The translations under genes were made by a program, and so were the position numbers. Positions 11,830 to 22,895 of a stretch of 64,000 bases of DNA are shown here, piece after piece. Each line of letters begins with the position of its first letter. Positions within the stretch are counted from its first letter, which is position 1. The notes beneath the pieces were generated by a model. The model saw nothing but the letters and a program-made list of their open reading frames with translations. It was not told where the DNA came from and did not search any database. The DNA lies in NCBI GenBank assembly GCA_028829895.1, contig CM054182.1:18217001-18281000 (forward strand), written 5' to 3'. This stretch comes from Sinotaia quadrata. Taxonomy: Eukaryota > Mollusca > Gastropoda > Architaenioglossa > Viviparidae.

Positions 11830-12315
11830 GGGAACCAGTCAGTGTCTAGAGATATGGCCTTGAGGCATTACTAATAGCATATAACTACAACTGTCTGGAG
11901 TAATGACCTTTGAGCATTATATATAGCACGTAACCACGACTAAGTGTCTGGAGTAATGGCCTTGAGGCACTATAAATAGCATGTAACTATGACTAAGTGT
12001 CTGGAGTAATGGCCTTGAGGCACTATATATAGCATGTAACCACGACTAAGTGTCTGGAGTAATGGCCTTGAGGCACTATAAATAGCATGTAACTATGAAT
12101 AAGTGTCCAGAGTAATGGCCTTGACGCACTATAAATAGCATGTAACTACGACCAAGTGTCCAGAGTAATGACCTTGAGGCACTATAAATAAATGTAACGA
12201 CTACTAAGTGTCCAGAGTAATGGCCTTGAGACACTATAAATAGCAGGTAACTACGACTAAGTGTCCAGAGTAATGACCTTGAGGCACTACAAATAGCGTG
12301 TAACGACGACTAAAT
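11830..12315. repeat. Minisatellite, about 53-bp unit carrying TATAAATAG
   Basis: About nine copies of GTGTCTGGAGTAATGGCCTT plus GAGGCACTATAAATAGCATG. Each unit holds a TATA-box-like TATAAATAG (or TATATATAG). It ends about 325 bp before exon A. Confidence 0.92.
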
Positions 12316-12640
12316 GCATTCCAAACGATCATTTTAATAGCTAGGTTATTGCAATGTTTCTAAAAATAAAGATGATGAAAATAATTATAATTCTTAAATA
12401 ATTAAATAAATATGGCCGGCAATTGCTCCGTCACGTATACAACAATGAGAACGGCTATACTGTAGTGAAGCATGAGTGTGAAGCTCATTGTGAATGGATA
12501 TACTGCAGTGAGATTTGAACGTGATGCTAATTATAAATGACTATTGCTTGAATTTCATGTTCACTGGATGCTAATTATAAATGACTATTCCTTGAATTTC
12601 ATGCTCACTGCATCATTCGAGAATTTAAATTTTGTTGCAG

Positions 12641-12791
12641 GAATAGGGTCAACCATTCGAGAGGGACTTTGGGAGGTAGATTACCCTTGGCGGCGCCTGC
12701 CCCTGCCTGTGTCCTTGTGGGCTTACAAGAAGGAAGAAGCCATGACCGAAACGGACTCAGACGACTGTTTAACCGAGCTCTTCGGAACTGG
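12641..12791 (+). CDS. C16orf89: C16orf89 homologue, internal exon A
   Basis: 151-bp exon. The acceptor follows a T-rich tract ending TTTTGTTGCAG and the donor is CTGG|GTGAGT. Two bases complete a codon from an unseen upstream exon, then 49 codons, then GG in phase 2. Visible blocks are GLWEVDYPWRRLPLPVSLW and DDCLTELFGTG; the second matches the family's conserved D-x-C-L-x-x-L-L-G-T-G. The next exon supplies the third base of the last Gly (GG+C), which supports both splice sites. The intron just downstream carries five degenerate copies of this exon's 3' edge and donor (see 12760-13240). Confidence 0.85.
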
Positions 12792-13240
12792 GTGAGTTCT
12801 TGGCGTGACGTCTGCAACCAGGCAGTAAACACGTCACTGATATGACTAATACAGCTCTAGGGTCCTGGGTGAGTTCTTGGCGTGATGTCTGCTATTAGGC
12901 TGTAAATGCACCACTGATATGACCAATAGAGCTCTTTGGGCATTGGTTGAGTTCTTGGCGTGACGTCAACTATTAGGCTGTAGACATCTCATTGATTGGA
13001 CTGTTGTAACAAAACTCTTTGGTGCTGGCTGAGCTCTTGGCGTGACGTCTTTTATGACGCTCTGATCACGTCGCTGATTGGACTATCTAACAGAGCTCTC
13101 ACATACTGGGTGAATACACGGCGTGATGTCTGTTATTACGTTGTGGCCACGCGACTAACATTTCTCTCTAAAGGAGTTCTTTGTTGCTGGGTGAGTTCTT
13201 AGAGTGACATCTATTATGACGCTGTAATCACGTCATTGAT
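12760..13240 (+). repeat. Exon-edge minisatellite after exon A, about 78-bp unit
   Basis: Unit 1 is the real exon end and intron start, GAGCTCTTCGGAACTGG|GTG with GAGTTCTTGGCGTGACGTCT. Five further units begin with versions of GAGCTCTT(T)GG...CTGG and GTGAGTTCTTGGCGTGA. Donors are kept in copies near 12869 (GTGAGT), 13109 (GTGAAT) and 13190 (GTGAGT) and lost in two others (TTGAGT, CTGAGC). Confidence 0.85.
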
Positions 13241-13489
13241 TGGTGTTACTATGATGTGACTATACACCCGATTTCTACCAGTACGATGTGACAGGTCACT
13301 GATTTCTGTACGTATGATCTGACGTGTTATTGTAATTACAAATGTGACCGCTGCACTGATTTTAGTTACGATGACATGCTATCCTTTGCTTCTTTGTTAT
13401 TAGGTCACGCCGTCAATGACTTCTATGGCAACACGGATACACATATTTGTTAAGATCAGTTGCTTGTATTCAAAATATATTTCATCGTC

Positions 13490-13935
13490 ATCACTGCTAG
13501 CTTGTTGATAGTATCTCGTCATCACTGCTAGCTTGTTAGATAGTGTCATGGCATCACTGCTAGCTTGTTAGATAGTGTCATGGCATCACTGCTAGCTTGT
13601 CAGATAGTATCATGTCATCACTGCTAGTTTGTCAGATAGTATCATGTCATCACTGCTAGTTTGTCAGATAGTATCTTGTCATCACTGCTAGCTTGCCAGA
13701 TAGTATTTTGCCATCACTGCTAGCTTGTCAAGTAGTATCATGTCATCACTGCTAGCTTGTCAGGTAGTATCATGTCATCACTGCTAGCTTGTCAGATAGT
13801 ATCATGTCATCACTGCTAGCTTGTCAGATAGTATCATGTCATCACTGCTAGCTTGTCAGATAGTATCATGTCATCACTTTTAGCTTGTCAGATAGTATCA
13901 TGTCATCACTGCTAGCTTGTTAGATAGTATCACGA
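13490..13935. repeat. Minisatellite, 32-bp unit
   Basis: About 14 copies of GCTAGCTTGTCAGATAGTAT plus CATGTCATCACT. Confidence 0.95.
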
Positions 13936-14215
13936 CTTTCTAAATAGGCAGTCAAATAAATATCTCAAAACAGCGAGACATGTTCTTGACATGTAAAGTC
14001 TTTAAGGACATGTAAACCCAACATTGACCCATATTAATCATGACACCGAAAAAACCTACTGACAGTCATTTTCTCATCAACAAGTAATTAAGTAGAAAAC
14101 GTTGTTTCGACGAAACGTACATAAAACTGCAAAGTTTGACCTGACTGACTGACTGACTGACTGACACAGGAAGTGCATACGACCGGAGACCGATTTCGCG
14201 CGACATTTGACCAAG

Positions 14216-14335
14216 TGCGTGACCTAAAAAGCGCTCCCACAAAACACGTGACCTAAAAAGCGCTCCCACAAAACACGTGACCTAAAAAGCGCTCCCACAA
14301 AACACGTGACCTAAAAAGCGCTCCCACAAAACACG
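14216..14335. repeat. Minisatellite, 29-bp unit with CACGTGACC
   Basis: Four to five units of CGTGACCTAAAAAGCGCTCC plus CACAAAACA. The unit junction creates CACGTGACC, an E-box/USF-like site, next to the palindrome AGCGCT. Confidence 0.92.
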
Positions 14336-14870
14336 AGACTCAAGCAGCAGTACTACACATAAATATCCATCGCTAATCACTTCTTTTTTCTTGCGAGAGG
14401 CAATTCCAGCCAAAGCAGATTTCGCAACAATTGGCCATGTCGGTAAGAGTCGTTCTGAAAAAAGCACGAGGCTCCGCGTGAAACCCAAACTACAAACCTG
14501 CCTTACTTCACACGAAGTCAGTGATACTGTCCAACGTGCCTTGCGTTCTTTCTTAAGGAGGATTTGGTCAGAGGGCTGAAAAGATTAGGCCCTCTCTGGT
14601 TCGTGAAATGGAAAGATTTCTGACGAGATCAAAGGCTTAAATGTATGCATTACGGGCAGCTGAGAGAGCGTGTGGGTCACGGGCAAGGATTCGTGACGAG
14701 TTAAAGTCTCGGAAGTCTCAAGGTTGGCAAGCAGAAAAGCTTTACAATTAAACATCGCATGAATACTGATACCTCTCGACTAGCCTTCTAAGACACGATT
14801 GATTGCCCCCCCCCCCCTTCCACTCCTTGAGGTGCTCAGTATTGACGTCCATTTCCTTTCATCAGAGATT
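14335..14870. other. Unique, moderately GC-rich sequence
   Basis: Open segments such as LRAAERACGSRARIRDELKS on the + strand (about 14655-14715) look protein-like, but no family was recognised and there are stops. A poly-C run lies at 14807-14818. Confidence 0.3.
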
Positions 14871-15515
14871 TATGAGCCACTGCCTGAGTGTTATCGGTAT
14901 AGATTTGTGAGCTACTGCCTGAGTGTTATCGGTGGAGATTTGTGAGGTACTGCCTGAGTGTTATCGGTATAGATTTGTGAGGTACTGCCTAAGTGTTATC
15001 GGTGGAGATTTGTGAGCTACTGCCTGAGTGTTATCGGTGGAGATTTGTGAGCCACTGCCCGATCGTTATCGTAGAGACTTGTGAAGTACTGCCTAATTAT
15101 TATCGTAGGGACATTTTGAGGTACTGCCTAATTATTATCGATACAGACACTTAATGTACTGCCTGATTGCTATGGCTATAGATTTGTGAGGTACTGCCTG
15201 ATTGCTATGGCTATAGACTTGTGAGGTACTGCCTGATTGCTATGGCTATAGACTTGTGAGGTACTGCCTGATTGCTATGGCTATAGATTTGTGAGGTACT
15301 GCCTGATTGCTATAGCTATAGACTTGTGAGGTACTGCCTGATTGCTATGGCTATAGATTTGTGAGGTACTGCCTGATTGCTATGGCTATAGATTTGTGAG
15401 GTACTGCCTGATTGCTATGGCTATAGATTTGTGAGGTACTGCCTGATTGCTATGGCTATAGATTTGTGAGGTACTGCCTGATTGCTATGGCTATAGATTT
15501 GTGAGGTACTGCAGC
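14870..15515. repeat. Minisatellite, 35-bp unit
   Basis: About 18 copies of GATTTGTGAGGTACTGCCTG plus ATTGCTATGGCTATA; the first units have GTGTTATCGGTGGA instead. Confidence 0.95.
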
Positions 15516-18345
15516 ATTTCTGTTCGTAACAGATTTATAATTTTATTTTACTATGTACAATGGCATCTTCTTAACAGAATATAAATTCTATCATTCTAAG
15601 ATTACTATCAGAATGATCGCTATCAGTAAGATAACCTAACGTTTATATGTTGAATATACATTTGTAGTAAATTTGTGAGGTAAATGCGTTCATGGCAGAG
15701 TTTTGGTTTTTATCCACTGTCTAGGCCTAACTACCTCTTGGTTTTTTTTTGGTTTTTTTTTTTAAACTTCTTTCTTCTTTGAGGCTGTGGAAAGTTGATG
15801 GGAAGATTCTGATTTAAAATTATTGACAGACAGATGTTCAATAAAATTTAGAAACTAGTATTTCTAATTAAACAAATTTACCATGAACGGTGATTTTTGT
15901 TCATTGTCTCTCCTCTTTACAAAACCATGAACAAATGAACTTACGTACTAGCACACCATTTACATCACATAAACAACAGTCAACAGCATCTATATGGTTT
16001 CCATAGAATGATAGATGATGAGGACAAATGTCTCAGTTCAGAGGCAACCTCAGTACTCAGAGACTGTAATATCCAGGTGTTCAGACGAAGGTTTAACGGT
16101 TAATAGTAGGCTGTAGCCAACGGCCAAGAATAGCCACTATGGGCCAGGAGGTTAGAAGGAACCAGAATTAGTGGAATGCAATGGAACCAGCAGACAATGG
16201 TCTCTGAAAATAATCGATCTACATAAGTCCTCTAACTTCACTCCCATCAAAGAACCAGAAGAATATCGGACAAACAATCTTTCAAGCCAATATTCATTCT
16301 CGTCTGAAGATAATTAATAACAAATTCACCTAGACACAATAAAAAAATAATCTAAAATTAATCAAGTATTTATTTAAAAATTATATTTGAAATAGGTGAA
16401 AACATTTTTCTTTTAAAAAAAAAAAAATTAAAGATGACCGACCTGCTAATATACTCTGAATTTCTTACGAATTCTCACGCGGGTCACATAGTTCCAAGGC
16501 TTCCAATTTCTATTAAAGCAAAAGCTGCTTATTAAGCTGATTTTTTTTTTTAAATTCCCATGGAAGACTTGGGAAACTTAGCAAAAGGATTACTATTGCT
16601 TCCAAACATTTTTTTTATATAGTTTTGAAACAAAAAAGTTATTACTAATTTTTTTAAATGTTCTGTTATAAATGCACTTTGCTAATTAAAGTATATTTTT
16701 GTTTACGGACTTTGCCGAACTCGAGATTCCGGGTTCCCAAGAGCATCTTCGGAAACATAAACTTGTGACTTCATTATGGCAAAACAAAGTCAGGACAAGG
16801 GGGTGGGGGAGGGGTGCGGTAGAAGGGTTAGCGAAATAGGTGGTAGCATATGCGATCAAGTGAATCGCCAGATTTCGAATTTATTATCAAAATGGTTCCC
16901 TTATCATTTCGAATCAGATGAAACTGAAAGTGGTTCAGAATACTTTCTTGACACGTACACAGTCCGCGTTGGCAACAGGGATTTAGTCAGTTTCAATGTA
17001 AATAGGGGATGTTGTTAGATTTATCGAGCCCGGCAACAACCGTAATTAACTGACCTAATTAATCTAGGTAGTATTTGAATGCTTAGCAAATAGATTTAGT
17101 ATTTAGAATGCAGATCTAAGTAGTTCCTCCTGCTGAATAACCCACCGATGGAGGGTGTGTGCCAGACTGGTGCGACCTTATTTTTACCGCTCTCCCGCCA
17201 GCCCCCCTCACCCCACCCCCCGCTCCACCTCGGAGCGTGTGGGGTCCCACTGGGGCACTCCAGATCAGATAACGTCTGATGACGAAATGATCAACGCAAG
17301 CTCCAGTGGTGACGTTAAATGCTATCGATCCTCCTCCCCATTCCCCCCCCCCCCCCCGCTGAATAACTGCTAACGTTTGCTATATAAATATCTAAATGTT
17401 TAATATAGTAAAATAATTTGAAAATATTTTGATTTTTCACTCTCACACATACACACACACGCACGCACACGTACACCCACCAAACTATAGCAATAATTTT
17501 ATTTATTGTACTTTTATTAATGTTAGTGAAGTAATAGGTAGAGATTTTTTTAAAATTTGCTTTTGAAGCATATATAATTCTGTGCTATTAATATTTATTA
17601 TTAAGGCTGTTGCAAATACTCCTTAACATGGATCTACTAGTTTAGGGGTGTGGTACAAATAAATATTATTAAAAATAAATATATAAATGATGCAATCAGC
17701 ACTCATAATTTAGAATTATTATGACTATAACAAGCATTTTATAAAAGTATAAATTAATACATAAATTAAGTAATATGCGCAATTTTAAAATACAAAATAT
17801 ATTGCAGTATAATTAAATGTGTTTATAAATCAAATATAGTACGCTCAAATTCATATATTTTCCAGTTATTTAAGAAGACTGGTTTCAGTCTTAGCATGTT
17901 ATCAACAAATGCAAGTAATACTTAAGTTTCTTGCTATAATCTCTCTGGATAATAATTTCATTTGACTTTGAGAGAATGTCTGGCTTTAAAGTTGAACAGA
18001 AGTGTAAAACCAACATCAGTAGTGTTTACATTTCAGAAAATTCTCCTTGTTTAAGAGCACATCACAAATTTAAAATCTCCCCCGCCATTACCATTCTGTA
18101 GATTATATAATTTTAATTTGTTCTCGAAATCATTGACAATGCATATAAAGTACAAGTGCATTTTCCAAATTATGGATATACTGGCTGAACTTTATTATTA
18201 GTATTAAACTACTAGAAGCAATTTTAATTTCAATTCGTACTTCAGTCAAATATAGTTGTACTTTGTAATTTTTATTATTTATTATTATTAATCTTATGCA
18301 AATACTATTTAACTGACTTAGAACTACTAGTAATGACATATATAA
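15516..18345. other. Intronic sequence between exons A and B, mostly unique
   Basis: AT-rich. It holds an 80-codon open frame at 16776-17018 with no recognised homology, a poly-C run near 17346, and a CA tract near 17445-17475. Nothing else supported. Confidence 0.4.
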
Positions 18346-18347
18346 TA

Positions 18348-18425
18348 TTTGTGGCAGAGTAAATTTGCCTATCCCTGTTTCTAAACTTAAGTGGTTATCT
18401 CTTTCATCACATTGAATCTCTGAGA
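18348..18425 (+). mobile_element. End fragment of the 1.5-kb element
   Basis: TTTGTGGCAGAGTAAATTTG followed by CCTATCCCTGTTTCTA matches the outer end of copies at 48445 and 53205; the rest is absent. Confidence 0.55.
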
Positions 18426-18639
18426 AATAATTACTTCTAGCAACCATGAATTGCATTGGAATTGAAATGTGTAAATGGAGTGTTCACATTTGAGTGAGTT
18501 TAAATTACCACGAGCAAATGTGTCCAGAGTAATTAGCATTTTTAAAAATATTGAATCAAAAATTAGAAGAAAAAAAAATAGAACAACCACGAAACACTAA
18601 CTTCGTGATGATCCCCATTATGTTTCTAATTTTATCCAG

Positions 18640-18754
18640 CACTGCCAGCAAACGGTGCGCCATTTCCGATAAGTGTTGGAAGCAGATGACGTCTCCTGGT
18701 TACAGCCAATACTCACTTACTCACGAGATTTTCTACCTGCAGATCGGTGAGCAG
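18640..18754 (+). CDS. C16orf89: C16orf89 homologue, internal exon B
   Basis: 115-bp exon, acceptor TTTTATCCAG and donor GAGCAG|GTGAGT. It encodes TASKRCAISDKCWKQM followed by GYSQYSLTHEIFYLQIGEQ. The spacing C-x5-C and the following G-Y-x-x-Y-x-L-(S/T)-H-x-(L/I) correspond to the disulphide-rich block of the vertebrate protein. One base completes the Gly begun in exon A and the end is phase 0. An alternative donor ATCG|GTGAGC lies 8 bp upstream, but it would break the phase with the next exon. Two diverged copies of the exon end lie in the first 120 bp of the following intron. Confidence 0.85.
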
Positions 18755-18875
18755 GTGAGTTTTACGGTTAATCGACGAATTTGAATGAGATCTTCTATCA
18801 GTAAAATGGTGAGTGATAAGTCAATACAGAAATGTGTGTCAGATTTTCCATTGATAAAATGGTGAATGTTACGGC
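18720..18875 (+). repeat. Degenerate exon-edge duplication after exon B
   Basis: The exon end GAGATTTTCTACCTGCAGAT with CGGTGAGCAG is followed by two drifting copies at about 18787 (GAGATCTTCTATCAGTAAAA then TGGTGAGTG) and about 18840 (AGATTTTCCATTGATAAAAT then GGTGAATG). Period is about 55 bp. Confidence 0.65.
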
Positions 18876-19034
18876 GAGAAGAGGCATTTTCATAAGATTC
18901 ATTTCTGCCTAAAAATTTGACAACGATGAATGTTCTAACATCTGCAAGTAGCAATGAGATTAATCAGAAATGTGCATAATTTCGTCAGCTTTTAATGGGT
19001 TAATAGATTCCCTGTTTGGAAAATTACAAAATAT

Positions 19035-19475
19035 ATTATACACAGACATATCTAAAAATGTATGTCTAAACATATATATACACAGACATATCTAAAAATG
19101 TATGTCTGTACATATATTAATTATACATAGACATATCTAAACATGTATGTCTGTACATATACACAGACATATCTAAACATGTATGTCTGTACATATATTA
19201 TACACAGATATATCTAAAAATGTATGTCTGTACATATACACAGACATATCTAAAATGTATGTATGTACATATATTATATACAGACATATCTAAAAATGTA
19301 TGTCTGTACATATATTATACTTAGACATATCTAAAAATGTATGTCTGTACATATACACAGACATATCTAAACATGTATGTCTGTACATATATTATACACA
19401 GGCATATCTAAAAATGTATGTCTGTACATATACACAGACATATCTAAAAATGTATGTCTGTACATATATTGTTAG
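19035..19475. repeat. Minisatellite of hairpin units
   Basis: About 11 units of CAGACATATCTAAA(A/C)ATG plus TATGTCTGTACATATA. Each unit has inverted arms CAGACATA/TATGTCTG around a loop of about 10 bp. Confidence 0.92.
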
Positions 19476-19639
19476 AACATATCATTTATATATCATATAA
19501 ATCTAAAGCATAGAGTGATTTCATTAACCTAATTGCTCTAGAAATTACGAAATGCTGAAAATGTTTTAACTTTTGGAAACAGATTTAAAATTAAATGATT
19601 GGATCAGAGTGTTATTATTCATCAATCTTTGCACACAGT

Positions 19640-20065
19640 ACTGATTCTACTATTGCATGACATTACTATCCTAACACACGTGATCTCACTATACCAGGGG
19701 TGCACAAACTTTTTAGGCCAGAGGGCCAAATTTCCAATTGATAATGCGTGGAGGGCCGCCACATGGATGGCTCAGTACAAAAAATAACACGAATAATGAA
19801 ATAATGTGCTTTACATTTGTAATAATGGTAACATCCAAAAGTCCTCTGGGGGCCGCATAGAGCCCTGTCTCGGGCCACATGCAGCCTGCGGGCCATGGTT
19901 TGTGCACCCCTGCACTATACTAATGCAATATATTACTATCCTAACACACGTGATCTCACTATACTAATGCAATTCATTACTATCCTAACACCATGCGATC
20001 TCGATATATTGATGCAATGCATTATTATCCTAACACACGTGACCTCACTATACTAATGCATGGCA
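19640..20065. repeat. Minisatellite, about 44-bp unit, interrupted by a MITE
   Basis: ATTACTATCCTAACACACGT plus GATCTCACTATACTAATGCA, about five copies; one copy is split by the hAT element. Confidence 0.85.
19695..19912. mobile_element. hAT-type MITE, 218 bp, with 8-bp target duplication
   Basis: Terminal inverted repeats CAGGGGTGCACAAACTTTTT and the reverse form ending GGTTTGTGCACCCCTG. It is flanked by the exact 8-bp duplication CACTATAC (19687-19694 and 19913-19920), the hAT hallmark. The interior is rich in GGGCC with no ORF, so it is non-autonomous. It is among the freshest insertions in the window. Confidence 0.92.
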
Positions 20066-21000
20066 TCGTTATTGTATTAATGCAATGACGTGACGTCACA
20101 AAACATCGCGCTATAATGCTAAAACACACGACAGTGACATATTTGCCTACATGTCGTCAGTAAACTTACGTAGATAAAGTTATTACACTTACGTGCATAA
20201 TTTTACATAACGACGCATATAAATTAATTCTGATTATTTTTAATTAGCTCAAGCGTCTCAAACTAACTTTAAACATAAATGTACTGTAAGTTATTATTAA
20301 CACATGGAGGTTTTTAAATGAAAAACTACGGATTTTCACATTTCAAAACCACACACACTCAAGGCAGCCGCACACCACAAGCGTACCTTTTTACTCTGTA
20401 AATATGCGATCGATAAACTGAAAATATCAATTGTAAATTTTAGCCGTTTTAAATATTTAGCGTCAAAATAAAGTTCAGCAAAGATTTCACATTGTGATCA
20501 TTGTTCCAGTCTGTCGTGGACGAAAACAAATCTATGTAGCACTACCCCCACCCCCACCCCTAACAATTGTTAAGATGTCACACGCGTGAGGAGTATTGGA
20601 TGCTCGAGAGGTATTGCTCTCCCCTGAGTCTATTGTGCTGGGGATGGTCATGTGGAGTGTGCTGTAGGAAACCGTATAATGATTCTTTGTTTGCCTTTAA
20701 ACAGTATTGATACGGACGATAGCTGAGAGTAACGTCCCCTAAAGCAAATAAACTACAGATTATTTTTCATTGTTTATGTTCGTGTCATGTCTCGAGAGAA
20801 CGTTTTCCTGTTGGCTGCTTTTTCAGAAAATGAAATCTATTTGTACAGGAAAAAACTTTCTTCCGTCTCTGTAAAAGCCGAATCTCTTTTAATGATTTAG
20901 GGCTGGCATATCTTTTGCATGCTTTTTCTTTCACTATTATATTTCTTTCTCTTCCTGTTATGTTTGAATTAGTAGAACATTTCTTTGAGTGACAGAAAAA
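20065..21000. other. Unique intronic sequence
   Basis: No exon recognised between exons B and C here. Confidence 0.4.
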
Positions 21001-21009
21001 CGCCATATC

Positions 21010-21037
21010 TCTGTCTGTCTGTCTGTCTCTGTCTGTC

Positions 21038-21120
<83 letters not shown>

Positions 21121-21122
21121 CT
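21010..21122. repeat. Compound microsatellite GTCT/CT/CA
   Basis: (GTCT)n, then (CT)n, then (CA)n in succession. Confidence 0.97.
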
Positions 21123-21284
21123 GCAGCTAAAAATTAAGCTATACTGTAACCAGGATGGCCTATATATAAATATATTACGTCGCGACGATGAAAGAAAATT
21201 ACTGACAAGAGCCTAATAATCCATCTTACAAGTAAACAAGAAGAATAGACATCACTTTCCTTACACAAAGAGGCAAATAGAAAT

Positions 21285-21500
21285 CTCACTAGCATTATAT
21301 AGAGAAATAATTTTTGTGGTGTAAGACAAGTGAGATATGTATTCTCTCAATTTATGCGTTTCAAGAGAGATATTTATTTCTCTATATAATACTAGTGAGA
21401 TATCTATTTCCCTCTTTGTATAATGCAAGTGAGATATCTATTTCTTTTTTTGTGTGTTAGACAAGTGAGATATCTATTCTCTCATTTTATGTGTGTCATA
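21285..21500. repeat. Degenerate repeat with GTGAGATAT(C)TATTTCTC
   Basis: About four loose copies of ACAAGTGAGATATCTATTTC. Confidence 0.7.
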
Positions 21501-21644
21501 AGAAATATTTATTAAAATGATAATTCCTCACAGTGGTAATTCACACAAAGAGAATTAGACATTGCACTGGATGTGCACAATAAGAAGTATAATCACAACG
21601 CTCTTCTCAAAAAGAAAATGGGCAAGCATACTTGCAATTCACAT

Positions 21645-21965
21645 ATGAACGGACTTTCACCAATATAAATTATTGTTAGAATTGACAGACCTAGATTTCA
21701 CTAATATAAATTATTGTTAGAATTGACAGACCTAGATTTCACCAACATAAATTATTGTTAGAATTGACAGACCTAGATTTCACTAACATAAATTATTGTT
21801 AGAATTGAAAGACAAAAATTTCACTAACATTAATTGTTGCGGGCAGTGACAGACATACATTTCACTAACATTAATTATTGTTGGCAGTGACAGACAAAAA
21901 ATTATTGTTGGCAGTGATAGACAACATTTTCACTAACATTAATTATTGTTGGCATTGATTTACGG
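21645..21965. repeat. Minisatellite, about 41-bp unit
   Basis: TTTCACTAACATAAATTATT plus GTTAGAATTGACAGACCTAG, about eight copies, degenerating downstream. Confidence 0.9.
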
Positions 21966-22448
21966 AAATGTCTTCAACATTAATGGAATATTTTAATTTC
22001 TTTATACTCTCCGGCACTGATGTCAGATTATCGAGATATTTTGTCCTTGTATCTGAGTAGAACGAATGTTAAATGCTCTCAAAAATAGGAGAAATTATTT
22101 ATCTTAAATCGGATAATACATGACTATGTTGTCTGAAATGATTCATTGTTAGGTTAGATTTAAAATATTCTATTCAAACATAATCAATATCTTCCAAAGC
22201 TACAGATTTCAAACTGATTCGAATTACAAAGTAGAATTATTTATAACTAAATTATGCATAAACTGTTTTTATGCACTTTCGTTAAAGAATCAGTTAAAGT
22301 AGTTCAGTCGTACATCCACATCAATATATTTGTTCAGTCAGTTAACAGAACTAATCATCCAGTCAATAAAACGATTGATAAATCAGTGATTTTCTTCTCG
22401 ATTACTAAGGAAGTGACCTAGAAGAAGACTCAGGTTAACTGAAGAGGA

Positions 22449-22556
22449 AGATAGATAGATAGATAGATAGATAACTATATAGATAGACAGACAAACAGAC
22501 AGACAGACAGATAGATAGATAGATAACTATATAGACAGACAGACAGACAGACAGAC

Positions 22557-22652
<96 letters not shown>
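22449..22652. repeat. GATA/GACA microsatellite
   Basis: Interleaved (GATA)n and (GACA)n, 200 bp, ending about 84 bp before the acceptor of exon C. Confidence 0.97.
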
Positions 22653-22735
22653 TACATTCACTAATTTCACGTTCGGTTTTCTGGCCAGTCGCGCAGTTCA
22701 TGCCTATTTATAGTCGTCATTTCCATATTTTGCAG

Positions 22736-22895
22736 TCTGGATGTCTACCCTCCATGATCCGGATGATTGTTTTGAACAGTCAAGGAAGTCTGCAGAGACT
22801 CCAAGACACATTCTGTGCCAACATTCTTCACGAGGCGTACGGCATTGCCGACGCCAACTTTCCAGACAGACACAAGGATCTTTTCATGGAGCAAG
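22736..22895 (+). CDS. C16orf89: C16orf89 homologue, internal exon C
   Basis: 160-bp exon, acceptor CATATTTTGCAG and donor GCAAG|GTGAGG, starting in phase 0 and ending in phase 1. It encodes SGCLPSMIRMIVLNSQ, then DTFCANILHEAYGIAD, then FPDRHKDLFMEQ. The F-C-A-N-(M/I)-(M/L) and R-D-(L/I)-F-M-E motifs are landmarks of the UPF0764 family. The acceptor lies only about 84 bp downstream of a 200-bp GATA/GACA microsatellite, and the donor is the first unit of a long array of copies of itself. Those copies read (G/R)HKDLFME(L/Q) in another frame, so gene predictors may wrongly extend the exon. Confidence 0.88.

Noticed and set aside
13490..15515. Regular repeats that could be taken for a CRISPR array
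   Set aside because: Units are head-to-tail without unique spacers, in a genome with introns and LINEs; there are no cas genes.
16776..17018. 80-codon ORF in the intron between exons A and B
   Set aside because: No recognised domain, low-complexity start, and no supporting splice signals.
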